From contig CM059582.1 in the NCBI GenBank assembly GCA_030407085.1, forward strand, positions 134,699,001 through 134,763,000: a stretch of DNA of 64,000 bases. Reading direction: 5' to 3'. The stretch comes from Trichopria drosophilae (Eukaryota > Arthropoda > Insecta > Hymenoptera > Diapriidae). The translations under genes were made by a program, and so were the position numbers. Below the pieces are notes generated by a model, which saw only the letters and a list, made by a program, of their open reading frames with translations, did no database searches and was not told where the DNA came from. Positions 53,379 through 64,000 of the stretch are shown here, one piece after another (within the stretch, counting starts at the first letter, position 1; every line of letters starts with the position of its first letter).

Positions 53379-55577
53379 TTAAACAAAGCAGTATAGATTT
53401 AACTGGATAGGAAAAAAAGCGCTGATATTTCTTAACGATTTTCGTTTTAGCAGTCTGCACATGCTGGACATGCCTCTGAGGCACTCCCAGGAATGTGTAC
53501 GCTCCTCGGCGCTAAGGTGGCGGATGACACTTCCGTTGACGAGCTCCATATCGTTGTTATGGGAGCCTGACCTTCCTCTGTGCAAATGAACGACTGCACA
53601 CTTGTCCAATCCGAATTCCATACCGATATCTCTCGAGTATGTGAGGGCGATGTTCAGAGATCGATGTAATTGATCTTCGCCTGATGCGTATAATTTAAGA
53701 TCATCCATATAGAAAAGATGGGTGATCTTATGTACACGTTCACCAGGCGGTCCACACATGTACCCTTGAGATTTCCGGAGAACAACGGATAGAGGCAATA
53801 GTGAGATGCAGAAGAGCAGAGGACTCAGAGAATCTCCCTGATAGACACCTCTTTGGAATTGAAACAGTCTAGACATGGTTCGACGCTTGCCCGATGTCAT
53901 GACAAAGCGTGTTTTCCAAAGAGGCATCAGGTCTTCTACAATTCTCACTATGTTTGGGTGGACATGAAGGCGTTTGAGCAACAAGCTTAAAAGCTCGTGC
54001 GATGTTGAGTCATACGCCTTCATGTAATCCAGCCAGGCTATCGACAGGTTACGCTTGTACTGGACTGCGTCCTGACAAACACACCTGTCGATAAGCAAGT
54101 TGTCCTTGCAGCCGGATACACCCATTTTGCAGCCTCGTTGTTCTACTATCCGTTGCCACACCGGTTTCACGGATTTCTCAATACGTTCGTTCAAGATGTT
54201 AGTGAACAATTTGTATAACGTATTGAGACACGTGATCGGTCTATGGTTTCTCGGATCGGACAAGTCTCCCGATTTTGGGATCAGTGTCGTTCGGCCCTCC
54301 ACCAGCCAGTGCGGAATGGGTTGGTCTCCATTTATATAAGAGGTGAATATTCGGGCTAGGTGTTGATGGACAGAAGTGAACTTCTTCCACCAATAGTTGT
54401 TAATTCCATCCCAGCCCGGCGAGGAGAAATTCTTCGCTCCTGTGATGGCATTTTTCACCTCTAATGCACTGACGGGTGGGCAATCTTCACTTTGTTGTGT
54501 GACTTCGTCGCACAACTCGGTGAAGATTTCAATACCTGGAGTGTCTGCATTAAGCCTAGATGTTTTCTCGTAGATGCTCCCCCAGAATTCCTCAACTGCG
54601 GTTATCGACGGAAACTCGCTTGAGGCTGCGATACGATGTTTGAAGAGGTTGGAAGGATTCGTCCAAAATATTGCATTTTGTCGAATTCCATCCTCCCGTC
54701 TTTGCAGCCTCTTTTTGGCATCCGCCAAAACCCGAATTTTATCAGCCAAACGTTGCTTGATGTTGAGCAACTTCAGCTTGTTCAGTGTGTGATAGTACGT
54801 CCGCAGTTGTTGTGCGAACTTCTTGACTTTAGCCGTAAATGAACGGCCAGATGTTAAATAGTCGATCACACACTGAATTCGGGAAGCGAGTTTCCGTGTC
54901 AGTCGAATCTTGCCGTTCAATTGAGACATGCGTTTTGTAATCTGCCGACTCCCCGATATCTGTACCAGATTTCGCGGAATCACCAGATCACTTGCAGCCT
55001 CGTAAACGGCACAATTGACTTGCCACAGGTCGCAGTCATCTGGAAGAGCATCTAGAAGTAGGCTATTTGCTCTCTCTATTTCTCGTTGCTTAGGCAAAAC
55101 TTTCGTTGTTAAATTCCGCCTAAACACGAGTGTCGTGCTTTCATAATGTGGAGCATCTCTCCCAGCACCGCGTACGGGCTCAGTTGTTATTGCCCGCACA
55201 TCCGGTACCGGTTGACAGCTGGGAACAACGAAACCTGTCCGCCTCAGATAGGCCACATAATCTCTCAGTTGTTGTTGAGAAAAGCGATCTGCCAGTTCGG
55301 GATGCATTACTGCAAACTGACTGTGCATTCGCGCCATGTAGCCTCTCTGTTGCGGACAGCTCTCCTCGTAGCAGTGCATTAGATCTTGCCTGAGATCCTC
55401 CGTCCACTGAAATCGTCCGTGGGCATGTTGGGGTTGTTGTCCCGGGACACCCGTTTCGGCCCCTCCACCTCGGGACTGGGCTGCATCCGAAGCAGCCCGA
55501 TGGTCAGGAGCCCTGCGCGTTGCATTTCTTGTAACCGCATGTACAGGGAGTAGGGTGGTTGGCCCTACCCCCCGTTG
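53379..55577 (-). pseudogene. Hybrid R4/Dong-like LINE fragment at the duplication junction
   Basis: From 55577 (open extension; first Met at 55379) to about 53530 it is identical to the N-terminal 615 or so residues of the intact R4 protein, including YMDD. It then passes into a diverged R4 copy: after HLSAEE the frame is lost, and the chain reads on as WECLRGMSSMCRLLKRKSL to a stop at 53379. The underlying DNA still resembles the R4 sequence for about 115 bp. The CCHC knuckle and endonuclease are missing, so it could at most make an RT without target nicking. It is the recombination footprint of the tandem duplication. Confidence 0.88.
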
Positions 55578-55723
55578 TTATGCCTCTCTCGTTTGTCTCT
55601 TACCTCGCCATCCACTGGGGTTGGTTACCCAATCTCTGGCAAGGTTGCTAAGAGTCCAGGGCCCACCGGCTTTAATAAGCACACGTGGAGGTGAGAGTAG
55701 GCCATTTGGGAAGATAGGCTAAG

Positions 55724-55747
55724 ATGCGGCTTTTTGCAAAGCCGCAT
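55724..55747 (-). other. R4 5' stem-loop, second copy
   Basis: Identical to 44981-45004: a 10-bp perfect stem with a TTGC loop. Confidence 0.55.
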
Positions 55748-55864
55748 TGTGTTACGCATCATTCCCTTTGGGCCCCTTCTTTTATTAATGTGATAAGCAT
55801 GTGAATGATTTTTTTTATTATATTTATATTTATATATTATTTATTATTATATAGATATATTATA

Positions 55865-56653
55865 CAGGGTGTCCAACAACTGGGTAACGATACTTCAGGA
55901 GGTGATTCTCCATTAATCAAAAAAGTCCTTTAACAAAATTGGATTTGAGGCTCAGAATTTGAGTGATGGGCCATTGAAGTTTCGGAAAAAAAATTACTTT
56001 TTTGCAATAACTCGGCTAGCTTTTAAGTTATTTCAATGAGTGAGGGCTCATTTTCAAGCTTTTTCTAAGCTCTACAATTCATCTAAAAGAGCATTTGACG
56101 AAGAATTTGCCCCCTCATACGTTCGATTTCGATAAAAATTGAGTCCGCGGGAACACTCTGAATATCGTAGAATTGGCGAAAAAATCGATTAGTACTGGCG
56201 ATGCGCGTTTATCGCTTATGACATTTAAAGTGTTCCCGCGGACTCAATTTTTATCGAAATTGAACGTATGAGGGGGAAAATTCTTCGTCTTTTCAAGCTC
56301 TTCATGTGTGACTTTTCGTTAGCTACTTAGCGAATGAGTTAGATGTGAAAACCCACAAAAATTGGCCTTTTTTACCATTTTTGAAGCCATAACTTCATAA
56401 ATATTCACCGCAGGTCAAACGCTCTTAAGGATGAATTGTAGGGCTTAAAAAAGCTTTAAAATGAGCCCTCACTCATTGAAATAACTTGAAAGCGAGCCGA
56501 GTTATTGCAAAAAAGTAATTTTTTTTCTAAACTTCAGCGGCCCGTCACTAAAATTCTGAGCCTCAGATCCAATTTTGGTACAGGACTTTTTTGTTTGGAA
56601 TATCATGGAGAATCACCTTGTGAAATATCGTAACCCAGTTCTTGGACACCCTG
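55865..56653. mobile_element. Mariner-type MITE, second copy
   Basis: Copy of 45122-45910 by segmental duplication, not by independent transposition, since flanks and TA sites are duplicated with it. Confidence 0.88.
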
Positions 56654-56672
56654 TATATACATATATTGTCAT

Positions 56673-57073
56673 ATTTCTCACTCACTCCTCTAAAGGCTCA
56701 TTGTAAGGTGGATCTTGAATTTTACATTTTTCGTAGCAGAAGGAGTATAGTCTTGCACGTTCGAAACAACTATTAATATTCATTAGATTTTTCAAATAAA
56801 TAATCTACTGTGATATTTCTCAATGTCACTCCTCTAGAGGCCCATTATATGGATTTTGAATTTTGCATTACTCGTAGGAAATGGCGAATTAATCTCCCAT
56901 GATCGGGATTACTTCAAATATTCATTCGAATTTTTTAAATACGTGATCTACTGTTATATTTTTCAATGCCACGTACCTAAATGCTAGATGCTAGATGCTC
57001 ATTATGTGGATCTTGATTTGCATTTCTTGTAGCAGAAGGGGGTATAATCTTGCATGTTCGAAATTACTTTTAA
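56673..57073. repeat. 143-bp array, second copy
   Basis: Duplicate of 45930-46330. Confidence 0.8.
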
Positions 57074-57563
57074 CATTATGTCCAAACGCATCCCTTAGAC
57101 TCAATTACAATTGATTTGTCAGACAGAAAAATTGGTTCGTCAGACTTGTAGTTATGCATGCATATGTTTCGTCGTAAATCATCGATTACTTAATTATTTT
57201 ATATATTATTTGCAAATGCAATCAGAGAAACATCTTTCTAGTTTCATGAGATTTAGTGGCTGTCGTTATTCGAACACGTTCCGCCGCGTGAATTTGACGT
57301 CAAATCGAACGTTCAGGTTATGGACGTTACCGCTTACAAATCGCATCTTGAATTGCTCATAGCAAATAAATTACACATTTTTGGACGTTTACGTAAAGGA
57401 AAAATCTGTTTAGAATTGAATGATCTACAATATATTTCATGTCCAGCTAGTTTCACCGGGAACCAATTTAACGTTGTTTTGTGCGGGGTCCTTTCCACGT
57501 GTGAAACAAATTCAAAATTTTCAGTTCTCATTAAAATTCAAAAATCTATTACCGGAATTTAAC
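57074..57563 (+). other. Shared module with conserved short open frame, second copy
   Basis: Duplicate of 46331-46820; the open frame lies at 57320-57562. Confidence 0.4.
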
Positions 57564-57760
57564 TGTTCAAATTAACTCAATTAATACTTCGATTTGAAAA
57601 CGCTCAATAAAAACAAAACCAAAAAAAAAAACGCAATTTTGAATAAAAATTATTTTTGTATATTCAAAATTTTCCTAAAATTATCAGATTATTCCATTAC
57701 GTATATCTAATTATAGGGATTTTCCGGGATGTGAATTTTGGTACCTCACTAGAATTAAAA

Positions 57761-57888
57761 TTAATTACGCATAGTTAACTAATTAAGTATAAATATCAAT
57801 ATAATATAATATAAAATTAAATACGCATCATTAATTAATTAAAAATAATTATCAGTATAATATAATATAATATAAAATTAAATACGCA
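57761..57888. repeat. AT-rich tandem repeat, second copy
   Basis: Duplicate of 47018-47145. Confidence 0.7.
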
Positions 57889-59501
57889 TAGTTCCTCAAT
57901 GAGTTTTCTAAATACAGCAAAATTTCCAAATCTTTGTCGGTCCTTAGGATAATATAAAAGTGCGTGATAGATTAAAGAAAGTGTCGATTGAAACTCGGGT
58001 GGGAAACATGGTATTGAAACATATCTTCCGGCTAGTTTATTATCTCCAGAATGGATTCCCAGAGGGTTACCTGTTTCATAATCGTCACTGAATAGAAACA
58101 AAAGTAAAATCTGACTGGATTTAAAATTTTCAATTTTTGTTTTCCATAGTTCACTTTGCAAAAAATTTGAGATTACCGACGTTTCATTCTCTAATTTTCG
58201 TTGGAAATGATACGCATATACTTCGTTGGTGCTAGTTTTTTTCGTTTCACCACTTAAAATACGTTTAGTACTCACATTCGTGTTACTCAAACGAAATTTA
58301 ACCGGAGGTATATAATAGCTATTTCTCTCGAGAAAAGAGATGCGTTTGTGTTCAGTATCGAGAAGTGTTTGCGTATGTGGGTGGCCGTCACTTTATAGAA
58401 CACACCCGACGTACTTGCGGTAGTTCAGGATGCAATGAGGAATTCCAGTGCACAGACAGGTGGTTTCACAGCTCCCGATTTCATTTATTTTTGAGACAAA
58501 TACAATTCAAATACATTGATCGTATTCACTTTTATCGCAACACAGTGTCAGACGGTTTGCGCGACCGGGTGGAGCAGATTGCTCACGATATCTGTTCTTA
58601 TTAATAGAGAAAAAGAGTTTAACATCTGGGTTTCGGTACAATCGACTCGTTCGCCAGTGGAAAAGAGACTGAAGGCATTCCGGAAAAGCATAAATTAATT
58701 GGCGAGGGATCACTGCAATCGGTACTACATTAGCGCCTCGATCATCGATATCGCGAAATATTTTCCAAAATTTGCACAGTACCCATCGAGTGCTCACCAG
58801 GTATTACTGGTAGTGGTTTGTCTTACCGACGGAGGCCGATAAACAATCAAGATCATAAAAGGCTTCCTCTTCAATGAATTAAATTCTGTTCTTATGTCTT
58901 ATGAAATTGTTGAATTATCATTTTTGTAAGAGGCTTCCAGTTAATCCTCGATCATATCCAATCCAGAGTTGACAATTTCTTTTGTAAGTTTAACAAAATG
59001 TTGTACATTTTTCCTGGACATACCGTGTAAATTATAAAGTTGAACACTTTTGTTAAATATCATTTCTTTTACATTTTTAAATGTACTTTGATTGCCTTGC
59101 TCAGTTTGTACAAAAGATCGTAAACTGCTATGGGTTTGAGCTTCCACAACTCGTTTGTTTTTCTGTATGATAGATGTATTAGTGACGTCTCCTTTATATG
59201 GTACATTTTTTACTTTGTAATGGACGGGTACATTATTATGTTTTGTAATATTAAAATGATTATTTGAAGATTGACTAGATTGACTCCTTAATGGTGTTAG
59301 GTTATTTTGTTTAACATTGTTGGTAGCATGAATGGAGAACCAATGTGGTTTGAACGCTTTAAAGGTGCTGTAAGATCGGTTATACAACGATTCAATACAT
59401 TTAAACTCTTTATTTTCCGAATGTACGAGTAACAAATGGTTTTCTAATGCATTAATGTCGAATTTGTTTTTGCACAAATAGCAATGCGGCATATTGATCA
59501 A
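57835..59501 (-). pseudogene. N-terminal half of an HDxLEGV-family transposon gene, second copy
   Basis: Duplicate of 47092-48758 with the same finger, the same stop and the same unreadable gap. The lesions therefore predate the duplication. Confidence 0.55.
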
Positions 59502-60402
59502 AGGTAGTAAAACAGCCCTATGTATCTCTATAGGAATATTGTCTAGTGCATCTGCATTATCTACATAGAATAAAATAATTGTTGACTTCAGTAGTTCATA
59601 ATATAATAATTTGATATCAATATTAAATATATAAACAATTATTACTCAAAAAATTGATATTATCGATGAATACAGTTTCATTATCGTTTTGTGCCGCTGA
59701 GGTATTTGTGCTAGTATTGTCAATCTAAAATAAACATCAAATAGGAATACGTATAATAAATAAGGATTCAAAAGTAGTAGTAATGTGTAATTAAAATGAG
59801 AGAGATATCTCACATGGTTATTCAATTCATTAAAATTAATTTTAGGAATTGGGAATAACCATTTTCGAAGTTATCACGAATAAGGTAACTATCTCTGTTC
59901 TAAAATTTCAATAATGTTTTTAATAACTTCCGACGTCTTTCGTGACGTACCTATTGACATTAGAATATGGCTCCCAGTGACTTTTTTGTTGGAACTTTTG
60001 CGCTCTACAAAAAAGGTTGAGTGCATTTTTGTCGTATCTAACACGGTAATCGATACGGAAGCCTTAAAATGAAAAAAGTACTAATTTTTTCACTATTAAC
60101 GACTTTAAAAAATCATATAAAAATAATATAGATAACCACATCGTCTAGAAATTATGCAGAAATATTCTTAATGGCATAAGAAAAGTATACTTATTTATAG
60201 AAAACAAAATTTTGAGGATTTCGAATTTTAATTGACATTTTACGTTTTTATTATACTCCTTCAACGATTCTGAAGCAATTTGAAAAATTCTTTTTTTTTC
60301 TGGGCACTCATGTCAGTGGAAATGGTGTATTTTTATTCTTAATGTTTTGCAGAATCGTAAGCATTCATTCTCAGTAATAGTAAGATTAAGAAAAATTGAA
60401 TT

Positions 60403-60674
60403 TCGTCGATTACAGCGCCATCTATCGTGAAACGAGAAAAATGTTTTAGATAAATCATACGCATTTTTATTCAAAGAATCTGAATATGCAATAAAAAATA
60501 GGGGTTCCCATTTAAGATTTCGAACTTACAAACCCCAGGAGCAGTGTGAAGGGACCAATTTTAATATCACTGAATGTACACCTTAGGCCGTTTAAATTTT
60601 CATTCTTAACATCTTTTGATAGAGTGCCTACTTTTCGAGATATTTGACAGTTTCAAGTTAAAAGAAACACCCTG
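60403..60674. mobile_element. Solo mariner-type terminal repeat, second copy
   Basis: Duplicate of 49660-49931. Confidence 0.6.
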
Positions 60675-61727
60675 TATAGTAAGTAACTGTTTTACAAGTA
60701 TTATTTATTAATACTTCGGCTGGAGGGGTTGAAGTTTCGAAAATGCGCATTTTCACTTTTACTTCGACTAAGGCCATAGGTCTAAATAATTTTCAATTAT
60801 TATACATATAAGAAACACTATATTGTTGTAATATAACTATCGAAGCCACTTGGACCTAAATATGTTTGGACCCCCTACATATCCGTATAATTTTACAGCA
60901 TAATTGAAAGCTGTTAGTAAACGAACGAATATTAAGGAATAGCCGATGCTCCAAAGGGTCGAAGTTTCTGAGCGAGCGAACCGAGCGAGGCACCACACCA
61001 ACACTAGTTTCGAATTAATTTTGCCCTAGCGTGTGTCGAAAACGACCACAATGTTCATCTAATGTACAGTATGAAACAGATTCGTCAGAAGATGGTTTTG
61101 ATGGAAATGTTATGACGCCAAATCAAAATGATTCAGGTTCTGAACAGAATCTAAATATGCTGAACATAACTCATAGAGAAGCTCTTGAAACTTACTCTGT
61201 TAACTTGAGCGAGATCATGTGTTCGTTTGGAAATATAGTAAAAAAAATATGCAGGTATATACCTGAATAAAAAATTTTGTTGAGGGAATCTGCGAGAAAA
61301 AATATGCGGGAAAGCGAACCTGCAAAACTTTTCGAAACATTTTTTTCAATCGAAATAAAGCGATATATTATTGATGTCTGTGAAGAGAACAAGTACAATT
61401 TAAATTTGTAAGAATTGAATACCTGAATACTTTCATCAAAATAGTCATTCTTACTTTTTTTCAATAAAAGGAAGTCGCATAGAGACTATTGGGCAACAGT
61501 TCAGTTTTTATCATGTGAAATAGGTTCCTTTGTAATGTCTCACGATAAATTCGAAGAAATAAAATGAGAATCGAAATATTCCAAAACTAACTAGGGGTAC
61601 CCTAATGATCAAAGATGGCGTATTCATGTTGTACTGAAAATTTTCAAAGCAACATTCGTATGTTTTTTTTTATGTTTTCCCCAATTTTATTTACAATCTA
61701 TTTATATATAGATGTATAGATCAGATA

Positions 61728-62678
61728 GTGCTTAGGTCTTAGAACGCTGCCTTGAGGAATACCAGCTTTTATATTATACTTTTTTATGATTTCATCACCA
61801 AATTTGATGCGGAGATTTCTATTACTTAGATATTATTTTAATAAATGATAGTGTTGAGGTGGAAAGTATTTTTTTTTTAATTTATAAAGAAGTCCGATAT
61901 GCCAGACCTTATCAAATGCTTGTGAAATATCTAGGAACACAGCAGATCAGTACTTTTTCTTTTCCTTCGACTCTTTTATGTGTTTGGTTATCCTGTTCAC
62001 TTGTTCTATTGAGGAGTGCTAGTTTCTGAATCCAAATTGATGATTCAGTATTATGTTTTTGTGCAAATAATAGGATAGTTAAAAGTATTTTTTCGCAAAT
62101 CTTGGACATAATTAGCAATAGACTTATAAGTCTATATGACGTGATAACTTCTGGTGCTTTACCAGGCTTAGGTGTAAACATAATTTCTGCAACTTTTCCT
62201 TGATTTGCATAATACTGAAGCCAAAATAATGGATTAATTATAATAGTTACGAATCTAACTGCTTTTTTCAAGATTCTTGATAAGTTTAGTATTAATTTTA
62301 TCGTGAGCAGTTTTTTTAACTTTAATATTTTATATTATATTTGTAAATTATAGGGCTTTACCAATGGTACCTGTGGTCGTTACGCTATTTGTAATATTAA
62401 CCTCCGAATTCTGCATCAGTTCGTGTTCTTCTCGTTCAGATAGTTTCCGAGGATGCAGCTTAAAGACACTTTCAAAATGCGCACCAAAAGCGTTGGCTTT
62501 TTCTTCACTACTCTTGGCCCAGCTACCATCTTCTAACTTAATTGGGTTTTAAATAGTGGTCTTTTGATGTTTTTTCTGGCTTTCCAAAGATAGTAGTCAT
62601 TGGCCACAGTTATCGACAAATGTTTCAAGTAGTTTTCGATTTGAGTATTTCTTTCTTCACGTAGTAGCTTTTTAAGGG
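61728..62678 (-). pseudogene. Jockey-type LINE reverse transcriptase fragment, second copy
   Basis: Duplicate of 50985-51935 with identical frame breaks. Confidence 0.75.
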
Positions 62679-63258
62679 AGGTTTATAGGTATTTTGCGTG
62701 TTTTTTTCAACAATTTTTTTTCATAGTAAAATGCATCTAATCGACGCGTTATTTTCATATGACATGAAGCACGCATTGAAGATTGTAAAAAAAATTCTCA
62801 AAATATTTCGGCCCCTGACGGCGACAAAATGGCGGTTGCTGTGGTAGCTTATCAAAAAGTGGTTGACACGATTTCCTCATTCGCAGACGGCTGAAACAAA
62901 AAATTCAAAAATATTCTTAAAATATAGGACAGTAGCTATATCCTGAACTAAGATAAATTAATTTGGTACAAACAAAAAACAAAATGGTGGCATTTTGAAT
63001 TATTTTACCCCTTCTTCAGCCTTAAAATGTCTAAAAAAGGGGTTGAAAGTAACAGAAAATTATGATTCTAGTTCAAGCTGAAACTAAACATGTGCTGAAC
63101 AATCCCTGAAAATGTCAGCGCACTCGGTCGAATAGTTTTTCAAAATCATGTCAACCAGCTCGAAAAACGTTGTTTTGAGAAAAATGCATTTAAAGTTTTA
63201 GTACGTATAATCGTTGGTATAATCGTAAAAAATGCCTTAATCAGCGATGCCTGCACCA

Positions 63259-63603
63259 TACATTATGCCTTCTTCTTCCTCGTAGGCTTCGTTTTCCGTA
63301 GCTCTTTGGAGTCTCAACTCACTTCGATGCTCTTTTGCATGCCTGCATACCATTTCTTTGTCACTGCTCAGGGAAACGGTATGTGTGATTGTATAGGAGC
63401 AAATATAAAACGTCAAGCAGCTTGCAGTGCTCGCCACAACACCATATACTCACTGCAGAGAAAATCAAATTTTTTTGGTAGCAATGAAAATTCGACTGGT
63501 TTACCCCAACTGAAGATGATGAGCTTCAGTTGAAAAGGCATTCGAATTTCTGGATGAGGTATTTCCGAAAACGACAAATAGGAACACATGCCGTTTCTAT
63601 ATA
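63259..63603 (+). pseudogene. Element-G-like transposase fragment, second copy
   Basis: Duplicate of 52516-52860. Confidence 0.6.
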
Positions 63604-63934
63604 CGAAATTTAAAGTGAAAACCTATTTAAATTCCATTAATAATTTGAAATTACCTAAAAAAATAAATCTCAAATCTAACAAAATTACCTAAAAATTTCG
63701 GTGTATCAAACACGTGTTCGAAAATCGCTCATTGGAAAAGTACAATTTTTGCTAAAAATTGTTTTAAATCTGTTACATAAATTGTGCCCATATGTCTGGC
63801 GTTCAAATTAGAGAAAATTCTTTTAATTAGTTACTCAAGTGTGATAGTTTTTGTATAATATTTTTTTATTCGGAGTTTTCCTAACCTCAAAATTTATACA
63901 ACTTGCACAAAATCAACTTTTAATCTATATTAAA

Positions 63935-64000
63935 ATGAGTGAAACCAAAGCAAACAAATCTAAAATCTGTATCTTCTGCGAGAAATCAGTAGTGGACTGT
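63935..64000 (+). pseudogene. LINE ORF1 finger fragment, second copy, cut by the window end
   Basis: Duplicate of 53192-53257. The remaining part of the finger lies outside the window. Confidence 0.55.

Larger units (their letters stand above)
42764..53506. repeat. Tandem duplication, unit 1 (10,743 bp)
   Basis: Every feature from 42764 to 53257 recurs 10,743 bases further on. The sequences agree essentially base for base; I saw only two differences by eye (42787 T versus 53530 C; 52371 T versus 63114 G). The left part of the unit is the 5' two thirds of the intact R4 LINE. Confidence 0.95.
53507..64000. repeat. Tandem duplication, unit 2 (incomplete at window end)
   Basis: Near-identical repeat of 42764-53257. 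It starts within R4 sequence: left of about 53507 the R4 similarity drops to roughly 80 percent over about 115 bp (53391-53506) and then ends. The unit carries its own copies of the MITE, arrays and gene fragments listed separately. Confidence 0.95.

Noticed and set aside
53507..55577. Independent insertion of a second R4 element
   Set aside because: Identity extends far beyond R4 into all flanking DNA for more than 8 kb with constant offset, so it is a segmental duplication.
1..64000. Bacterial operons, ribosome-binding sites, prophage or plasmid functions
   Set aside because: Composition, introns, polyadenylation signals, microsatellites and all TE families are eukaryotic. No such sites were supportable.

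Overview
The window is eukaryotic nuclear DNA from an arthropod, very probably an insect. No bacterial gene organisation is present and I found no convincing host gene. Almost everything recognisable is transposable-element (TE) sequence of arthropod type: several Tc1/mariner families (two with 41 residues between the second and third catalytic Asp), a CR1-like LINE, a Jockey-like LINE fragment, R4/Dong-like LINEs with a restriction-like endonuclease, an ISL2EU/Harbinger-like DDE transposase with a SWIM finger, remnants of a GC-rich LTR element, a tRNA-derived SINE, MITEs, microsatellites and a hammerhead-ribozyme core of Penelope type. The species cannot be named from the sequence.

Layout. 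1-4588: a fold-back repeat, a 9-bp minisatellite, a deleted mariner (copy A, 1488-3367) and a broken transposon gene (minus, 3388-4588). 4594-14424: a GC-rich minus-strand LTR element that seems split in two (LTR plus gag zinc knuckle at 4594-6707; gag N-terminal part at 12641-13768), with a decayed CR1-like LINE (7639-11690), a 14x GATC-rich stretch and a palindromic MITE between the halves. 14425-31818: four DNA transposons stand end to end, separated only by TA-rich junctions: mariner B (14425-16826), mariner D with about 700-bp inverted repeats and two spliceosomal introns (16831-21453, carrying a truncated R4 copy), mariner E with an intact 358-aa transposase (21462-28499, carrying a TTAA-flanked 4.5-kb element F), and composite element G (28505-31818). 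They are followed by (TA)n, a SINE, a Penelope hammerhead remnant and mariner C (32399-35202).

35203-41097: a 143-bp tandem array next to an intact 680-aa ISL2EU-like transposase gene, then AT-rich DNA and a fragment of a related transposase. 41098-45050: an R4/Dong-like LINE whose reading frame is intact (1088 codons from the first ATG, 1154 if the open frame upstream is used).

42764-64000 is dominated by a tandem duplication with a 10,743-bp period. The second unit begins inside R4 sequence at about 53,507 and runs off the window end, almost identical to the first. At the junction a diverged R4 fragment changes into a copy of the intact R4. This is the structure expected when two R4 copies recombine unequally, although a misassembly at the repeat must be excluded.

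The genes do not form a host pathway. What links them is TE biology: transposases with their inverted repeats, reverse transcriptase/endonuclease proteins with their 3' tails, and deletion derivatives that would depend on intact relatives. The two proteins most likely to be active are the mariner E transposase and the R4 protein; the 680-aa transposase is also uninterrupted.
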